NCBI GenBank assembly: GCA_947243855.1
Contig: CAMXIK010000002.1
Location: 62,001 to 126,000 of the forward strand
Direction: 5' to 3'
Source: an uncultured Lachnospiraceae bacterium
GTDB lineage: Bacteria > Bacillota > Clostridia > Lachnospirales > Lachnospiraceae
Length of the DNA: 64,000 bases
Of the stretch, positions 33,473-40,821 are shown one piece after another. The position numbers and the translations under genes were made by a program. The notes below the pieces were generated by a model that worked only from the letters and a program-made list of their open reading frames with translations, did no database searches and was not told where the DNA came from. Position 1 is the first letter of the stretch. Every line of letters begins with the position of its first letter.

Positions 33473-33730
33473 ATGAGGGAGTTTACTTATGTAATCAAAG
33501 ATCCGGTGGGGCTGCATGCCAGACCTGCGGGTCTGCTGGTAAAGAAGGCGGGCGAGTTTACCAGCAAGATTACAGTTGAGTCCGGGGGGAAAAGCGCGGA
33601 GGCGAAGAAGCTGATCATGCTGATGGGGCTCGGAATCAAGCAGGGCGCGGAGGTTGTCTGCCGGATCGAAGGCGAGGACGAGGACGCCGCTCTGGAAGCG
33701 CTCGAAAAGTTCTTTGAAGAAAACTTATAA
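33473..33730 (+). CDS. ptsH: HPr phosphocarrier protein without regulatory Ser46
   Basis: An 85-residue HPr. His15 in DPVGLHARPAG is the phospho-transfer residue. The Ser46 site of Gram-positive HPr, target of HPr kinase, aligns with the second Lys of AEAKKLIMLMGLGI, so there is no serine at that position. GLGIKQGAEV and the C-terminal helix are normal. It should carry phosphate from EI to EIIA but could not become P-Ser-HPr, the CcpA co-repressor. A second, regulatory HPr may be encoded elsewhere. It sits between EI and the EIICB gene with an AAGGAGGGAGGAG region just upstream. Confidence 0.95.
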   Translation: MREFTYVIKDPVGLHARPAGLLVKKAGEFTSKITVESGGKSAEAKKLIMLMGLGIKQGAEVVCRIEGEDEDAALEALEKFFEENL

Positions 33731-33749
33731 AATATGGGAGGTATCGCTT

Positions 33750-35222
33750 ATGATGAAATATTTACAGAAACTGGGGAAATCCCTGATGCTGCCGGTGGCG
33801 TGTCTGCCGATCTGCGGTATTCTAATGGGAATCGGTTATGCGCTGTGTCCGGCGACGATGATTGCAGGGCGTGAGATGAGCGGTTTTTTGAATCTGTTGG
33901 GCTTTTTCCTTGTGAAGGCAGGCGGCGCGCTGATCGATAATATGGCGCTTCTGTTCGTAATCGGCGTCGGCGTTGGTATGGCGGATGATCATGACGGTAC
34001 GGCAGGTCTTGCGGCCTTGGCTTCATGGTTGATGATGACGAATCTGCTTTCTGTCGGCGTAGTTAGTACGCTGATGCCCTCTATCGTGGATGATGCAAAT
34101 AAGACTCTTGCATTTTCGGCGATTGCGAATCCGTTTATCGGTATTCTGTCCGGTATCATCGGCGCAAGCTGCTACAATAAATTTAAGTCCACGAAACTGC
34201 CGGATTGGCTGTCATTCTTTAGCGGCAAGCGCTGCGTGGCAATTATCTCCGGCGTGGTAGCTATCGTTGTGTCGGCGATCCTGTTGTTTGTATGGCCTAT
34301 TGTATATGGCGCTCTGCTTGCAGTGGGTAACGGTATTGTAAGTATGGGAGCGGTTGGCGCAGGTATCTATGCATTCCTGAACAGATTGTTGATCCCTACG
34401 GGTCTGCACCATGCACTGAACAATGTATTCTGGTTTGATACAGTCGGCCTCGGCGATCTGTCCCACTTCTGGGCAGGCGAGACCAGTGCGGACGTATCAT
34501 GGAGCCTTGGTATGTATATGTCGGGATTCTTCCCTTGTATGATGTTTGGTATTCCGGGTGCGGCTCTGGCTATGATTCACACAGCGAAGAGCAATAAGAA
34601 GAAAGTGGCGATCGGTCTTGTGGCTTCCGCGGCTGTCTGTGCTTTTGTCTGCGGCGTTACGGAGCCTTTCGAGTTTGGTTTCATGTTCCTTGCACCGGTT
34701 CTGTATCTGATTTATGCGCTGCTTTACGGTATTTTCACGACGATTACCGTACTGCTTGGCTTCCGCGCAGGATTCAGCTTCTCGGCAGGCGCGACAGACC
34801 TTCTGTTCTCGGCTTCGCTTCCGGCTGCGGCGAATACATGGCTGATCATTCCTTTGGGCCTTGCGGCATTTGCGGTATTCTATGTGGTATTCCGTTTCGC
34901 TATCGTGAAGTTTGACTTAAAGACGCCCGGAAGAGAGGATGACGATGTAGAGGCGGAGAAGAAGGCTGTTCTTTCCAACAGCGACTTCGCGGAAGTGGCT
35001 TCCATCATTCTGGAAGGCCTTGGCGGCAAGGGCAATGTGAAGTCTCTTGACAACTGTATTACAAGACTTCGTCTGGAGATCAACGATTATACACTTGTAG
35101 ATGAAAAGAAGATCAAATCTGCCGGCGTGGCAGGCGTTATGAGACCCAGCAAGACTGCGGTACAGGTTATTGTAGGCACGAAAGTACAGTTTGTAGCTGA
35201 TGAGATGAAGAAGATGCTTTAA
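33750..35222 (+). CDS. PTS EIICB transporter, NagE-like (GlcNAc/glucose type)
   Basis: A 490-residue membrane permease. The EIIC domain has about ten hydrophobic segments; LPVACLPICGILMGIGYAL opens it. IPTGLHHALNNVFWFDTVG, MSGFFPCMMFGIPGAALAM, CGVTEPFEFGFMFLAPVLYL and RAGFSFSAGATDL match the glucose/GlcNAc family, most like NagE. The C-terminal EIIB domain (about 405-490) has the phospho-Cys in LDNCITRLRLEI. No fused EIIA is present; the separate EIIA upstream would fill in. ATG 33750 has GGGAGG 8 bases upstream. Its specificity for GlcNAc versus glucose is inferred from family resemblance. A strong terminator follows. Confidence 0.93.
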   Translation: MMKYLQKLGKSLMLPVACLPICGILMGIGYALCPATMIAGREMSGFLNLLGFFLVKAGGALIDNMALLFVIGVGVGMADDHDGTAGLAALASWLMMTNLLSVGVVSTLMPSIVDDANKTLAFSAIANPFIGILSGIIGASCYNKFKSTKLPDWLSFFSGKRCVAIISGVVAIVVSAILLFVWPIVYGALLAVGNGIVSMGAVGAGIYAFLNRLLIPTGLHHALNNVFWFDTVGLGDLSHFWAGETSADVSWSLGMYMSGFFPCMMFGIPGAALAMIHTAKSNKKKVAIGLVASAAVCAFVCGVTEPFEFGFMFLAPVLYLIYALLYGIFTTITVLLGFRAGFSFSAGATDLLFSASLPAAANTWLIIPLGLAAFAVFYVVFRFAIVKFDLKTPGREDDDVEAEKKAVLSNSDFAEVASIILEGLGGKGNVKSLDNCITRLRLEINDYTLVDEKKIKSAGVAGVMRPSKTAVQVIVGTKVQFVADEMKKML

Positions 35223-35257
35223 ACGCCTTTCTGTATGGTAAAAAGGTGAAAGAGAAC

Positions 35258-35297
35258 GGGGCGGGGGCCTACAAGGCCTCCGTCCCTTGTCCTTTTT
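35258..35297 (+). terminator. Terminator after the PTS operon
   Basis: GGGGCGGGGGCCT and AGGCCTCCGTCCC pair over 13 positions with two G-T pairs around a three-base loop. A T-run (CCTTTTT) follows slightly downstream. Confidence 0.75.
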
Positions 35298-35406
35298 AAT
35301 CTGTACTTTGGCGGATGGAAAAGTAATAACAGCAATGGAAAAAATAGGTACAAAATTCGCTGGTTTGCCGCATATATTGGATTAGAATAAAGTGCGGGAG
35401 AAGAGT

Positions 35407-36411
35407 ATGCCAAGAAAAAGAAGCTGGAATGATAAGATCAAGCTTGCCATGGGGGAATTGGAAAATAAAATACAGCGGGAGCGCAGAGGGCGGAACAGAA
35501 AGGAGGTTTGGCCCGACCCCGGAAAGGTGGAGGAATGGAATGCAAAACGGGAGCTGCAGAGAGGATGCGGGCAGTATTGTGGCTCTGTGAGCACAGTTCA
35601 ACGGGAAGAGACAAAGGAGGAGCATAAACGGGAGCTGTTTTTAAAAAACGTGGCCATACAGACGGCCAAATCGGCAGCCTTTCTTTTGGCGGCGGTGGCG
35701 TTGGTTCAGGGAGTGGCGCGTTTTCTGCCTGATTCCATTACCGTGAGCAGTTCTGTGGGCGGCAGGGAACTTCCAATTTACTGCGTGGAGACGGACAAAA
35801 AGCAAGTGGCGCTCAGTTTCGACGCAGCTTGGGGCAATGAAGACACGAGACGGATTTTAGACATTCTCAAAAAGCATAATGTGAAGGTGACGTTTTTCAT
35901 GACCGGCGGCTGGGTGGAATCTTATCCGGAAGATGTGAGGGCGATTCTGGCGGACGGACACGATTTGGGCAACCACAGCGAGAACCATAAAAACATGTCC
36001 CAGATCTCCGACGAGGAATGCCAAGAGGAGATTAAAAAAGTACATACTAAGGTACAGGAGCTGACAGGATATGAAATGTGTCTGTTCCGCCCGCCCTACG
36101 GAGATTATGACAATCATGTCATAAAAAATGTGCAGAAATGCGGCTACTATCCGATCCAGTGGTCGATTGATTCTTTGGACTGGAAGGATTATGGGGCGGA
36201 CGATATCGTAAGGCGCGTGGTGGAGTCCGATAAGCTCAACAATGGCGCCATTATCCTCATGCACAATGGCGCGAAATATACGGCGGATGCGCTGGACGCC
36301 GTGATTACAGGCTTGAAAGAAAAGGGGTATGAGATTGTGCCGATTTCGCAGTTGATTTACAAGGATAAGTACCATATGAAGGCGGATGGAACGCAGGTAT
36401 CGGGCGAGTAG
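35407..36411 (+). CDS. Polysaccharide deacetylase (CE4, PdaB-like)
   Basis: A 334-residue type II membrane protein. A basic N-terminal tail of about 85 residues is followed by a membrane helix (about 87-105, TAKSAAFLLAAVALVQGVA). The CE4 domain begins VALSFDAAWGNEDT. The usual TFDDGP is replaced by SFDAAWG, as in PdaB-type sporulation enzymes. GNHSENH supplies the zinc His pair, and LFRPPYGDYD and HNG motifs complete the site. It should remove acetyl or similar groups from peptidoglycan or surface polysaccharide. The ATG at 35407 has GGGAG 6 bases upstream. A GTG five codons earlier is rejected. It has its own terminator. Confidence 0.92.
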   Translation: MPRKRSWNDKIKLAMGELENKIQRERRGRNRKEVWPDPGKVEEWNAKRELQRGCGQYCGSVSTVQREETKEEHKRELFLKNVAIQTAKSAAFLLAAVALVQGVARFLPDSITVSSSVGGRELPIYCVETDKKQVALSFDAAWGNEDTRRILDILKKHNVKVTFFMTGGWVESYPEDVRAILADGHDLGNHSENHKNMSQISDEECQEEIKKVHTKVQELTGYEMCLFRPPYGDYDNHVIKNVQKCGYYPIQWSIDSLDWKDYGADDIVRRVVESDKLNNGAIILMHNGAKYTADALDAVITGLKEKGYEIVPISQLIYKDKYHMKADGTQVSGE

Positions 36412-36431
36412 GGAGATAAGCTGTGAGTTAT

Positions 36432-36463
36432 AAAAAACTGCATTGTTAAAATGCAGTTTTTTT
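36432..36463. terminator. Terminator, copy 1 of a duplicated element
   Basis: AAAAAACTGCATT, loop GTTAA, AATGCAGTTTTTT: a perfect 13-bp stem with T-run, active in either direction (deacetylase on +, HepT on -). An almost identical element of about 40 bases is at 40737-40774. Confidence 0.9.
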
Positions 36464-36470
36464 GTACCTA

Positions 36471-36827
36471 TTATTGTCTGCCTTTTAGTATTTCTTCTAT
36501 TTCCAGATGCAGTTTTGGAATATCTGAAACTGATGTATTCCATACAATCTCATAATCTAAACTGCCGTAATGATGAGCGACAATATCCCTCATTCTCATA
36601 ATCATTTTCCATGGTATTTTTGTATAGCTGTTTAAAAAATCTTCGGATAGCATTTTAGAAAGTTCTCCAATTTGCAGTATTGGCATGGTAATTGAATTTC
36701 TGTATATAAAACCACGTTTTTCATTTACGAAAAGTGTCTTGTCATGGTCAAAATATTCATGTGTATTTTTAATTTCCAGACAATACACCATTATTTTTTC
36801 TAAAATCGTTTTATCTTTTTGATTCAT
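36471..36827 (-). CDS. hepT: HepT-family HEPN toxin (ribonuclease)
   Basis: A 118-residue HEPN protein, toxin partner of MntA in type VII toxin-antitoxin systems. The active motif RX4HXY is intact: Arg80, His85, Tyr87 in RMRDIVAHHYGSLD. HepT homologs cleave RNA, and MntA silences them by adding AMP to the Tyr. The N-terminal helices (ILEKIMVYCLEIKNTHEYF; ITMPILQIGELSKML) fit the four-helix HEPN fold. The start is at ATG 36827, overlapping the end of mntA by 17 bases, with GAGGT just upstream, as is common in these pairs. The locus is AT-rich relative to its surroundings, pointing to horizontal acquisition. Confidence 0.9.
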   Translation of the reverse strand: MNQKDKTILEKIMVYCLEIKNTHEYFDHDKTLFVNEKRGFIYRNSITMPILQIGELSKMLSEDFLNSYTKIPWKMIMRMRDIVAHHYGSLDYEIVWNTSVSDIPKLHLEIEEILKGRQ

Positions 36828-37107
36828 AAACAACGACCTCATCTTTTTTGATTTGTTCCAGAAATGCGGTATCATTTGACGTATCTGTAATTACGTCTAT
36901 ATTTGCGTTAAAAGCTTTTTCAAGTTCATCAATAAAAGATGCCAACTGAAACAAAGATTTTATATTCCCTTTGGATATAACGAAATCATAATCACTTGTT
37001 TCCTTTGCAGTATTTTTTGCTCGTGAACCAAACAATGCTACTCTGTCCGCACCGTATTTTTGTGCAATCGGGGTAACCACCTTTGAGATATCTTTTATAT
37101 TTGTCAT
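36811..37107 (-). CDS. mntA: MntA-family antitoxin nucleotidyltransferase
   Basis: A 98-residue minimal nucleotidyltransferase. The motif GS-x10-DxD is present: FGSRAKNTAKETSDYDFVI (Gly27, Ser28, Asp39, Asp41). This enzyme class AMPylates the tyrosine of the HepT toxin, neutralising it. The start is at ATG 37107, with GGGAG 8 bases upstream. A longer frame to 37158 has no ribosome site. The order mntA-hepT with overlap is standard for the family. A minus-strand promoter lies just upstream (37157-37185). The locus is AT-rich and sits in a small accessory patch. Confidence 0.9.
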   Translation of the reverse strand: MTNIKDISKVVTPIAQKYGADRVALFGSRAKNTAKETSDYDFVISKGNIKSLFQLASFIDELEKAFNANIDVITDTSNDTAFLEQIKKDEVVVYESKR

Positions 37108-37156
37108 TCTATTATCTCCCTGATGAATTACTTTGGCTTTTTGGTTTGTAGTTATC

Positions 37157-37185
37157 ATTATAATTTACTTTTAGCGGGGAAACAA
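37157..37185 (-). promoter_or_regulatory. Promoter of mntA-hepT
   Basis: On the minus strand, TTGTTT (plus 37180-37185) and a perfect TATAAT (plus 37157-37162) are 17 bases apart. Confidence 0.75.
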
Positions 37186-37277
37186 CACTAAAGTAGGAAA
37201 ATATAAAATGTAGGCTGTAGTATATATAAAATAAGGATAGTTTGCAGGAGGTTACGCGTGAATTGAAAACGGTATCG

Positions 37278-37706
37278 TTAATGACCGCGTAGATCCATTT
37301 GTGTAAAAGCATCGTAATACTTACCGACCACATAATAGCCGTTTGCGGTGTCATTTTCGTTAAGCGTTTGAAACTGAATGTAGTCCAGATATTTCAGATC
37401 ATTAGGCACGGCCAAAACAGTAAAGCCATCAAAATAGCCGCGCACCGTGTCTTCATCAAGATCAGTACGGATCAAAATCCCAGCCCAGATTTCAATGTGG
37501 TTGCCTGTACCGCTGGTGTTGCCTACATATGAGCTTACCTCCACAAGTTCCATATCGGCAGGGAGCGCCATATCGGACATGCCCTTTTCGATTTGGCGTG
37601 CCTTTGCGTCATTTAAAATCTGACCCCCAAAGAAAAAATAGAATAAGCATAACAAAATTGAAATAATGAAAACATAAATGATAATCCGGAACGTTTGCTC
37701 TTTCAA
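37278..37706 (-). CDS. Small membrane-anchored protein of HTH cassette
   Basis: A 142-residue protein. One hydrophobic helix at the N terminus (IIIYVFIISILLCLFYFFFG) is followed by a soluble, acidic domain of about 110 residues outside or inside the membrane. I do not recognise the family. The start is probably the TTG at 37706 because GACAGGAG lies about 10 bases upstream and the upstream frame overlaps the HTH gene. Translation is likely coupled to the HTH gene just upstream, whose stop lies 25 bases before. AT-rich, in the accessory patch next to mntA-hepT. Confidence 0.6.
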   Translation of the reverse strand: MKEQTFRIIIYVFIISILLCLFYFFFGGQILNDAKARQIEKGMSDMALPADMELVEVSSYVGNTSGTGNHIEIWAGILIRTDLDEDTVRGYFDGFTVLAVPNDLKYLDYIQFQTLNENDTANGYYVVGKYYDAFTQMDLRGH

Positions 37707-37731
37707 TGATAACGCACTCCTGTCATTACTG

Positions 37732-37941
37732 TCACTTTTCCCGTATTTCCAACAGGTCTGAAATCTCACACTCCAAATATTCGCATAAACGCACAATCAA
37801 ATTGGCGTCAATGCGTTGGAAATTATCTTTGCAGTAACGATTAAAGTTTCCTCTTTGCAAATCTAGATCTTTACAAATTCTGTTTTTGCTGATTTTCTTT
37901 TCTTCCAGTAATTCCATGATACGTAGGTGTATATACTTCAT
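37732..37941 (-). CDS. Short HTH (Cro/CI-like) regulator
   Basis: A 69-residue DNA-binding protein of the XRE/Cro type. LLEEKKISKNRICKDLDLQ and GNFNRYCKDNFQRIDANLI are the first helices, and LCEYLECEISDLLEIR is the typical end of a YozG-like domain. It precedes and probably shares a transcript with the membrane protein. Two copies of TAAATACTTTA lie in the divergent promoter region just upstream and may be its operators. AT-rich; part of the accessory patch. Confidence 0.8.
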   Translation of the reverse strand: MKYIHLRIMELLEEKKISKNRICKDLDLQRGNFNRYCKDNFQRIDANLIVRLCEYLECEISDLLEIREK

Positions 37942-37989
37942 ATTTGTAGCTCTCCTATATATAAATATTATATACAGAGATTATGTAGT

Positions 37990-38030
37990 TAAATACTTTA
38001 AGTATAGACAATTAATATATAAATACTTTA
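37990..38030. repeat. Two TAAATACTTTA direct repeats, candidate operators
   Basis: TAAATACTTTA at 37990-38000 and again at 38020-38030, 30 bases apart, in the AT-rich divergent region between the HTH gene and the 49-residue protein gene. The second copy overlaps the -10 of the forward promoter. They are probable binding sites of the HTH protein. Confidence 0.5.
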
Positions 38031-38034
38031 TAAT
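38005..38034 (+). promoter_or_regulatory. Promoter of the 49-residue membrane protein gene
   Basis: TAGACA and TATAAT are 18 bases apart. The second TAAATACTTTA copy overlaps the spacer and -10. Confidence 0.6.
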
Positions 38035-38072
38035 TATATACTGTATAAATAGAAAGGTAAGAGGAGAAGCAA

Positions 38073-38222
38073 ATGGCAGAGATATGGGAAAAATACGGGA
38101 TGATTTTGTGGATTACTTTCTATGTGATTGTGATGATAAGAAGCCAGAATGATCGGAAAGGCATTACGCAGGAAGAGGCGGAAGAGCTTAGAAAGTATTT
38201 GGATCAGTTAAGCTCTTCATGA
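38073..38222 (+). CDS. 49-residue single-helix membrane protein
   Basis: A small gene with a good ribosome site (AAGAGGAG) and an upstream promoter. It starts MAEIWEKYGMILWITFYVIV and so has a hydrophobic helix at residues 9-22, then a basic residue and an acidic helical tail (ITQEEAEELRKYLDQL). It is divergent from the HTH/membrane-protein pair and shares its control region. A toxin, phage-type or membrane-regulatory peptide is possible, but I do not recognise it. Composition is AT-rich upstream but normal within the gene. Confidence 0.65.
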   Translation: MAEIWEKYGMILWITFYVIVMIRSQNDRKGITQEEAEELRKYLDQLSSS

Positions 38223-38359
38223 GCAGCAAAGGTATGTGCAAAGTGCATAAATTTCTGAGTCTAATATATATTTTTTACATAAATTTTACAATTTTTCTAT
38301 AAAAATCCTTCCATTTGTAATATAATTTTTATATCAAGAAAAATAGGAGGAATCGTGTT

Positions 38360-39568
38360 ATGGCAAAAGAAATGATTGCGATGCTTCTTGCCGGCGGGCA
38401 GGGCTCACGCCTCTACGCGCTGACAGATAAGCTTGCAAAACCGGCAGTTCCTTTTGGCGGCAAATATCGTATCATTGATTTTCCGCTTTCTAACTGCGTC
38501 AATTCAGGCATCGATACGGTGGGCATCCTGACCCAGTATCAGCCGCTGGAGTTAAATGAATACATAGGAAACGGCCAGCCGTGGGATTTAGACCGGCTTT
38601 ACGGCGGCGTGCATGTGCTGCCTCCCTACCAGAAAGCTCATGGGTCGGACTGGTATAAGGGCACGGCGAATGCGATCTACCAGAATATCTCGTTTATTGA
38701 GCGTTATGACCCGAAGTATGTGATCATCTTATCTGGCGATCAGATCTGTAAACAGGATTACAGTGATTTTTTGGAATTTCATAAAGAGAAAAACGCGGAG
38801 TTCAGCGTTGCCGTTATGGAAGTGCCGTGGGAGGAGGCGCCCCGGTTTGGCCTGATGGTGGCTGATGAGAACGATAAGATTACCGAGTTTCAGGAGAAGC
38901 CGAAGAATCCCAAGTCCAATCTGGCTTCTATGGGTATCTATATTTTTAACTGGGATATTCTGAAACAGTATTTGGAAGAGGACGAGGCGGACCCGAATTC
39001 GGAGAACGACTTTGGCAATAACATCATTCCGAATCTGCTTCGTGACAAACGGCAGATGTACGCTTATCATTTCAGCGGATATTGGAAGGATGTAGGGACG
39101 ATTTCTTCTTTGTGGGAAGCGAATATGGAGGTGCTCGACCCCGAACACAGCGGGATCAATCTGTTTGACGAGGGGTGGAAAATTTACAGCCGTAATGCTG
39201 GTATGACTGGACATAAGATCAATGCCGGCGCGGTGGTGGAAAACGCCATGATCACCGACGGCTGCCGGATCAAAGGCACGGTAAAGCATTCCATTCTGTT
39301 TGGCGGCGTGAAGGTGGAAGCCGGCGCGGTGGTGGAAGACGCCGTTGTCATGGGCGGTACGACGATTCAATCAGGCGCGGTGGTGAAGCACTGTATTGTG
39401 GCGGAAAATGTGACGATCGGTGAGAATGCCGTGGTAGGCGCGATGCCTACCGATGACGAAAATGGCGTGGCAACTGTCGGTTCGGATGTGATCATAGGCG
39501 AAAATGCTGTGGTCGGGCCTACTGCCATGGTCAGAAATAATGTAGAAGGTGGTGAAACGGTATGTTAA
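38360..39568 (+). CDS. glgC: Glucose-1-phosphate adenylyltransferase, catalytic subunit
   Basis: A 402-residue enzyme that makes ADP-glucose for glycogen synthesis. [34 protein letters not shown] has the nucleotide-binding loop. [32 protein letters not shown] and [12 protein letters not shown] follow; the usual SGDHIYKMDY has Gln here. FQEKPKNP is the sugar site. The C-terminal half is a left-handed beta helix of hexapeptide repeats ([21 protein letters not shown]). AGGAGG precedes the ATG, and the gene overlaps glgD by 7 bases, so the two subunits are co-translated. It has an AT-rich upstream region with a TATAAT at 38322. Confidence 0.95.
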   Translation: MAKEMIAMLLAGGQGSRLYALTDKLAKPAVPFGGKYRIIDFPLSNCVNSGIDTVGILTQYQPLELNEYIGNGQPWDLDRLYGGVHVLPPYQKAHGSDWYKGTANAIYQNISFIERYDPKYVIILSGDQICKQDYSDFLEFHKEKNAEFSVAVMEVPWEEAPRFGLMVADENDKITEFQEKPKNPKSNLASMGIYIFNWDILKQYLEEDEADPNSENDFGNNIIPNLLRDKRQMYAYHFSGYWKDVGTISSLWEANMEVLDPEHSGINLFDEGWKIYSRNAGMTGHKINAGAVVENAMITDGCRIKGTVKHSILFGGVKVEAGAVVEDAVVMGGTTIQSGAVVKHCIVAENVTIGENAVVGAMPTDDENGVATVGSDVIIGENAVVGPTAMVRNNVEGGETVC

Positions 39569-40707
39569 AATCAAGCACAGATGTAATCGGTATTATATTT
39601 CCTAACAGTTATGACCCTTTGATTCCGGAGCTGGTCAGCGTGCGTTTGATGGCTTCTATCCCTTTTGCCAGCCGTTACCGTATCATTGATTTTATTTTGT
39701 CCAGTATGACGCATTCCGGCATTGATAATATTTCCGTCGTGGTAAATAAAAACTACCATTCCCTGATGGACCATCTTGGTTCCGGGCGCGAGTGGGATTT
39801 GGTCCGTAAAAACGGCGGCCTGCATATTTTCCCGCCTTTTGCCGAAAAGCAGGTGGGCGGCCCTTATGTGGGACGTGCCGGCGCGTTGGCAAATCTCTTG
39901 GGATTCTTGAAGTCCCAGAAGGAAAAGTATGTGGTTATGTCGGACACCAATGTGGTAGTCAACTTTGACTTTAACGCGATGATTAAAGCTCATGAGGAAA
40001 GCGGCGCGGATATCACTATCGCTTACAATGAGCAGGAGCTGCCGAAGGAGCTTTTGGATTACCCGACAAACGACCAGATCTTCTATTATACCTTTGACAT
40101 CGAGCAGGGACGCATCCGCAAGGTGAGCATCAACCCGAAGACGGACGGCGTGCAGAACACGTCCATGAATATTTTTATCATTGGGCGGGAACTGTTGATC
40201 GAGCTTGTCAGCAACGCGTATATGCAGGGACGCTCCTTCTTTATGCGCGATGTGATCATGCCGCAGCTTAGCAAGCTGAATGTGCAGGCCTACAAGTATA
40301 CGGATTATGTGGCGCGCATCTGCGGTATGAAGAGCTATTTTGAAGAGAACATGAAGCTTTTAGACGATTATAATCTGGACGCTTTGTTCTCGTCCGCGCC
40401 TATTTATACGAAGATTCGCGGCGACAACCCGACCCATTATAAAGACGGCGCGAAAGTACAGAACGTGATGATGGCGGACGGCTGCGTGATTGAGGGCGAA
40501 GTGGAAAACAGCGTGATTTTCAGGGGCGTTACAATAGGAAAGGGAGCTGTAGTTAAAAACTGTATTCTGATGCAGGACACGGTGGTGGAAGCGGGCGCGA
40601 ACGTGGAATATCTCATTACCGACAAGAACGTCACCATTTCGGCAGGCAAGGAGATGAAAGGCACCGATACCTTCCCGGTTTATATTGAGAAATTTAAAAC
40701 TGTGTAG
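39562..40707 (+). CDS. glgD: Glucose-1-phosphate adenylyltransferase, GlgD subunit
   Basis: A 381-residue partner of GlgC. It shares the fold but lacks the catalytic loop: the N terminus reads [20 protein letters not shown] in place of GGQGSRL, and the Asp motif reads [36 protein letters not shown] and the C-terminal hexapeptide repeats ([19 protein letters not shown]) are retained. In other Gram-positives GlgD raises GlgC activity and adjusts its regulation. The start overlaps the glgC stop by 7 bases. A terminator of the duplicated type follows at 40741. Confidence 0.93.
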   Translation: MLKSSTDVIGIIFPNSYDPLIPELVSVRLMASIPFASRYRIIDFILSSMTHSGIDNISVVVNKNYHSLMDHLGSGREWDLVRKNGGLHIFPPFAEKQVGGPYVGRAGALANLLGFLKSQKEKYVVMSDTNVVVNFDFNAMIKAHEESGADITIAYNEQELPKELLDYPTNDQIFYYTFDIEQGRIRKVSINPKTDGVQNTSMNIFIIGRELLIELVSNAYMQGRSFFMRDVIMPQLSKLNVQAYKYTDYVARICGMKSYFEENMKLLDDYNLDALFSSAPIYTKIRGDNPTHYKDGAKVQNVMMADGCVIEGEVENSVIFRGVTIGKGAVVKNCILMQDTVVEAGANVEYLITDKNVTISAGKEMKGTDTFPVYIEKFKTV

Positions 40708-40740
40708 GCGGGAGCAAATAGTATAAATTACATGTGTTAT

Positions 40741-40774
40741 AAAAAAACTGCATTGTTAAAATGCAGTTTTTTTT
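40741..40774. terminator. Terminator, copy 2 of a duplicated element
   Basis: AAAAAAACTGCATT, loop GTTAA, AATGCAGTTTTTTT: a perfect 14-bp stem with T-run, nearly identical to 36432-36463. It ends glgCD. Confidence 0.9.
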
Positions 40775-40781
40775 GTATACT
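40753..40781 (+). promoter_or_regulatory. Candidate carB promoter embedded in the terminator
   Basis: TTGTTA, starting in the 5' arm just before the hairpin loop, and TATACT, just after the T-run, are exactly 17 bases apart. Copy 1 of the terminator lacks TATACT at this position. The transcript would start near 40788, with a leader of about 35 bases to the carB ATG. Confidence 0.5.
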
Positions 40782-40821
40782 TATTTCTAGTACAGAAACA
40801 GAGAAGACATGGAGGGAAAAT

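Noticed and set aside
37886..38152. 88-codon forward frame across the AT-rich divergent region
   Set aside because: It starts inside the HTH gene on the other strand and crosses the promoter. The 49-codon gene at 38073 has the ribosome site instead.
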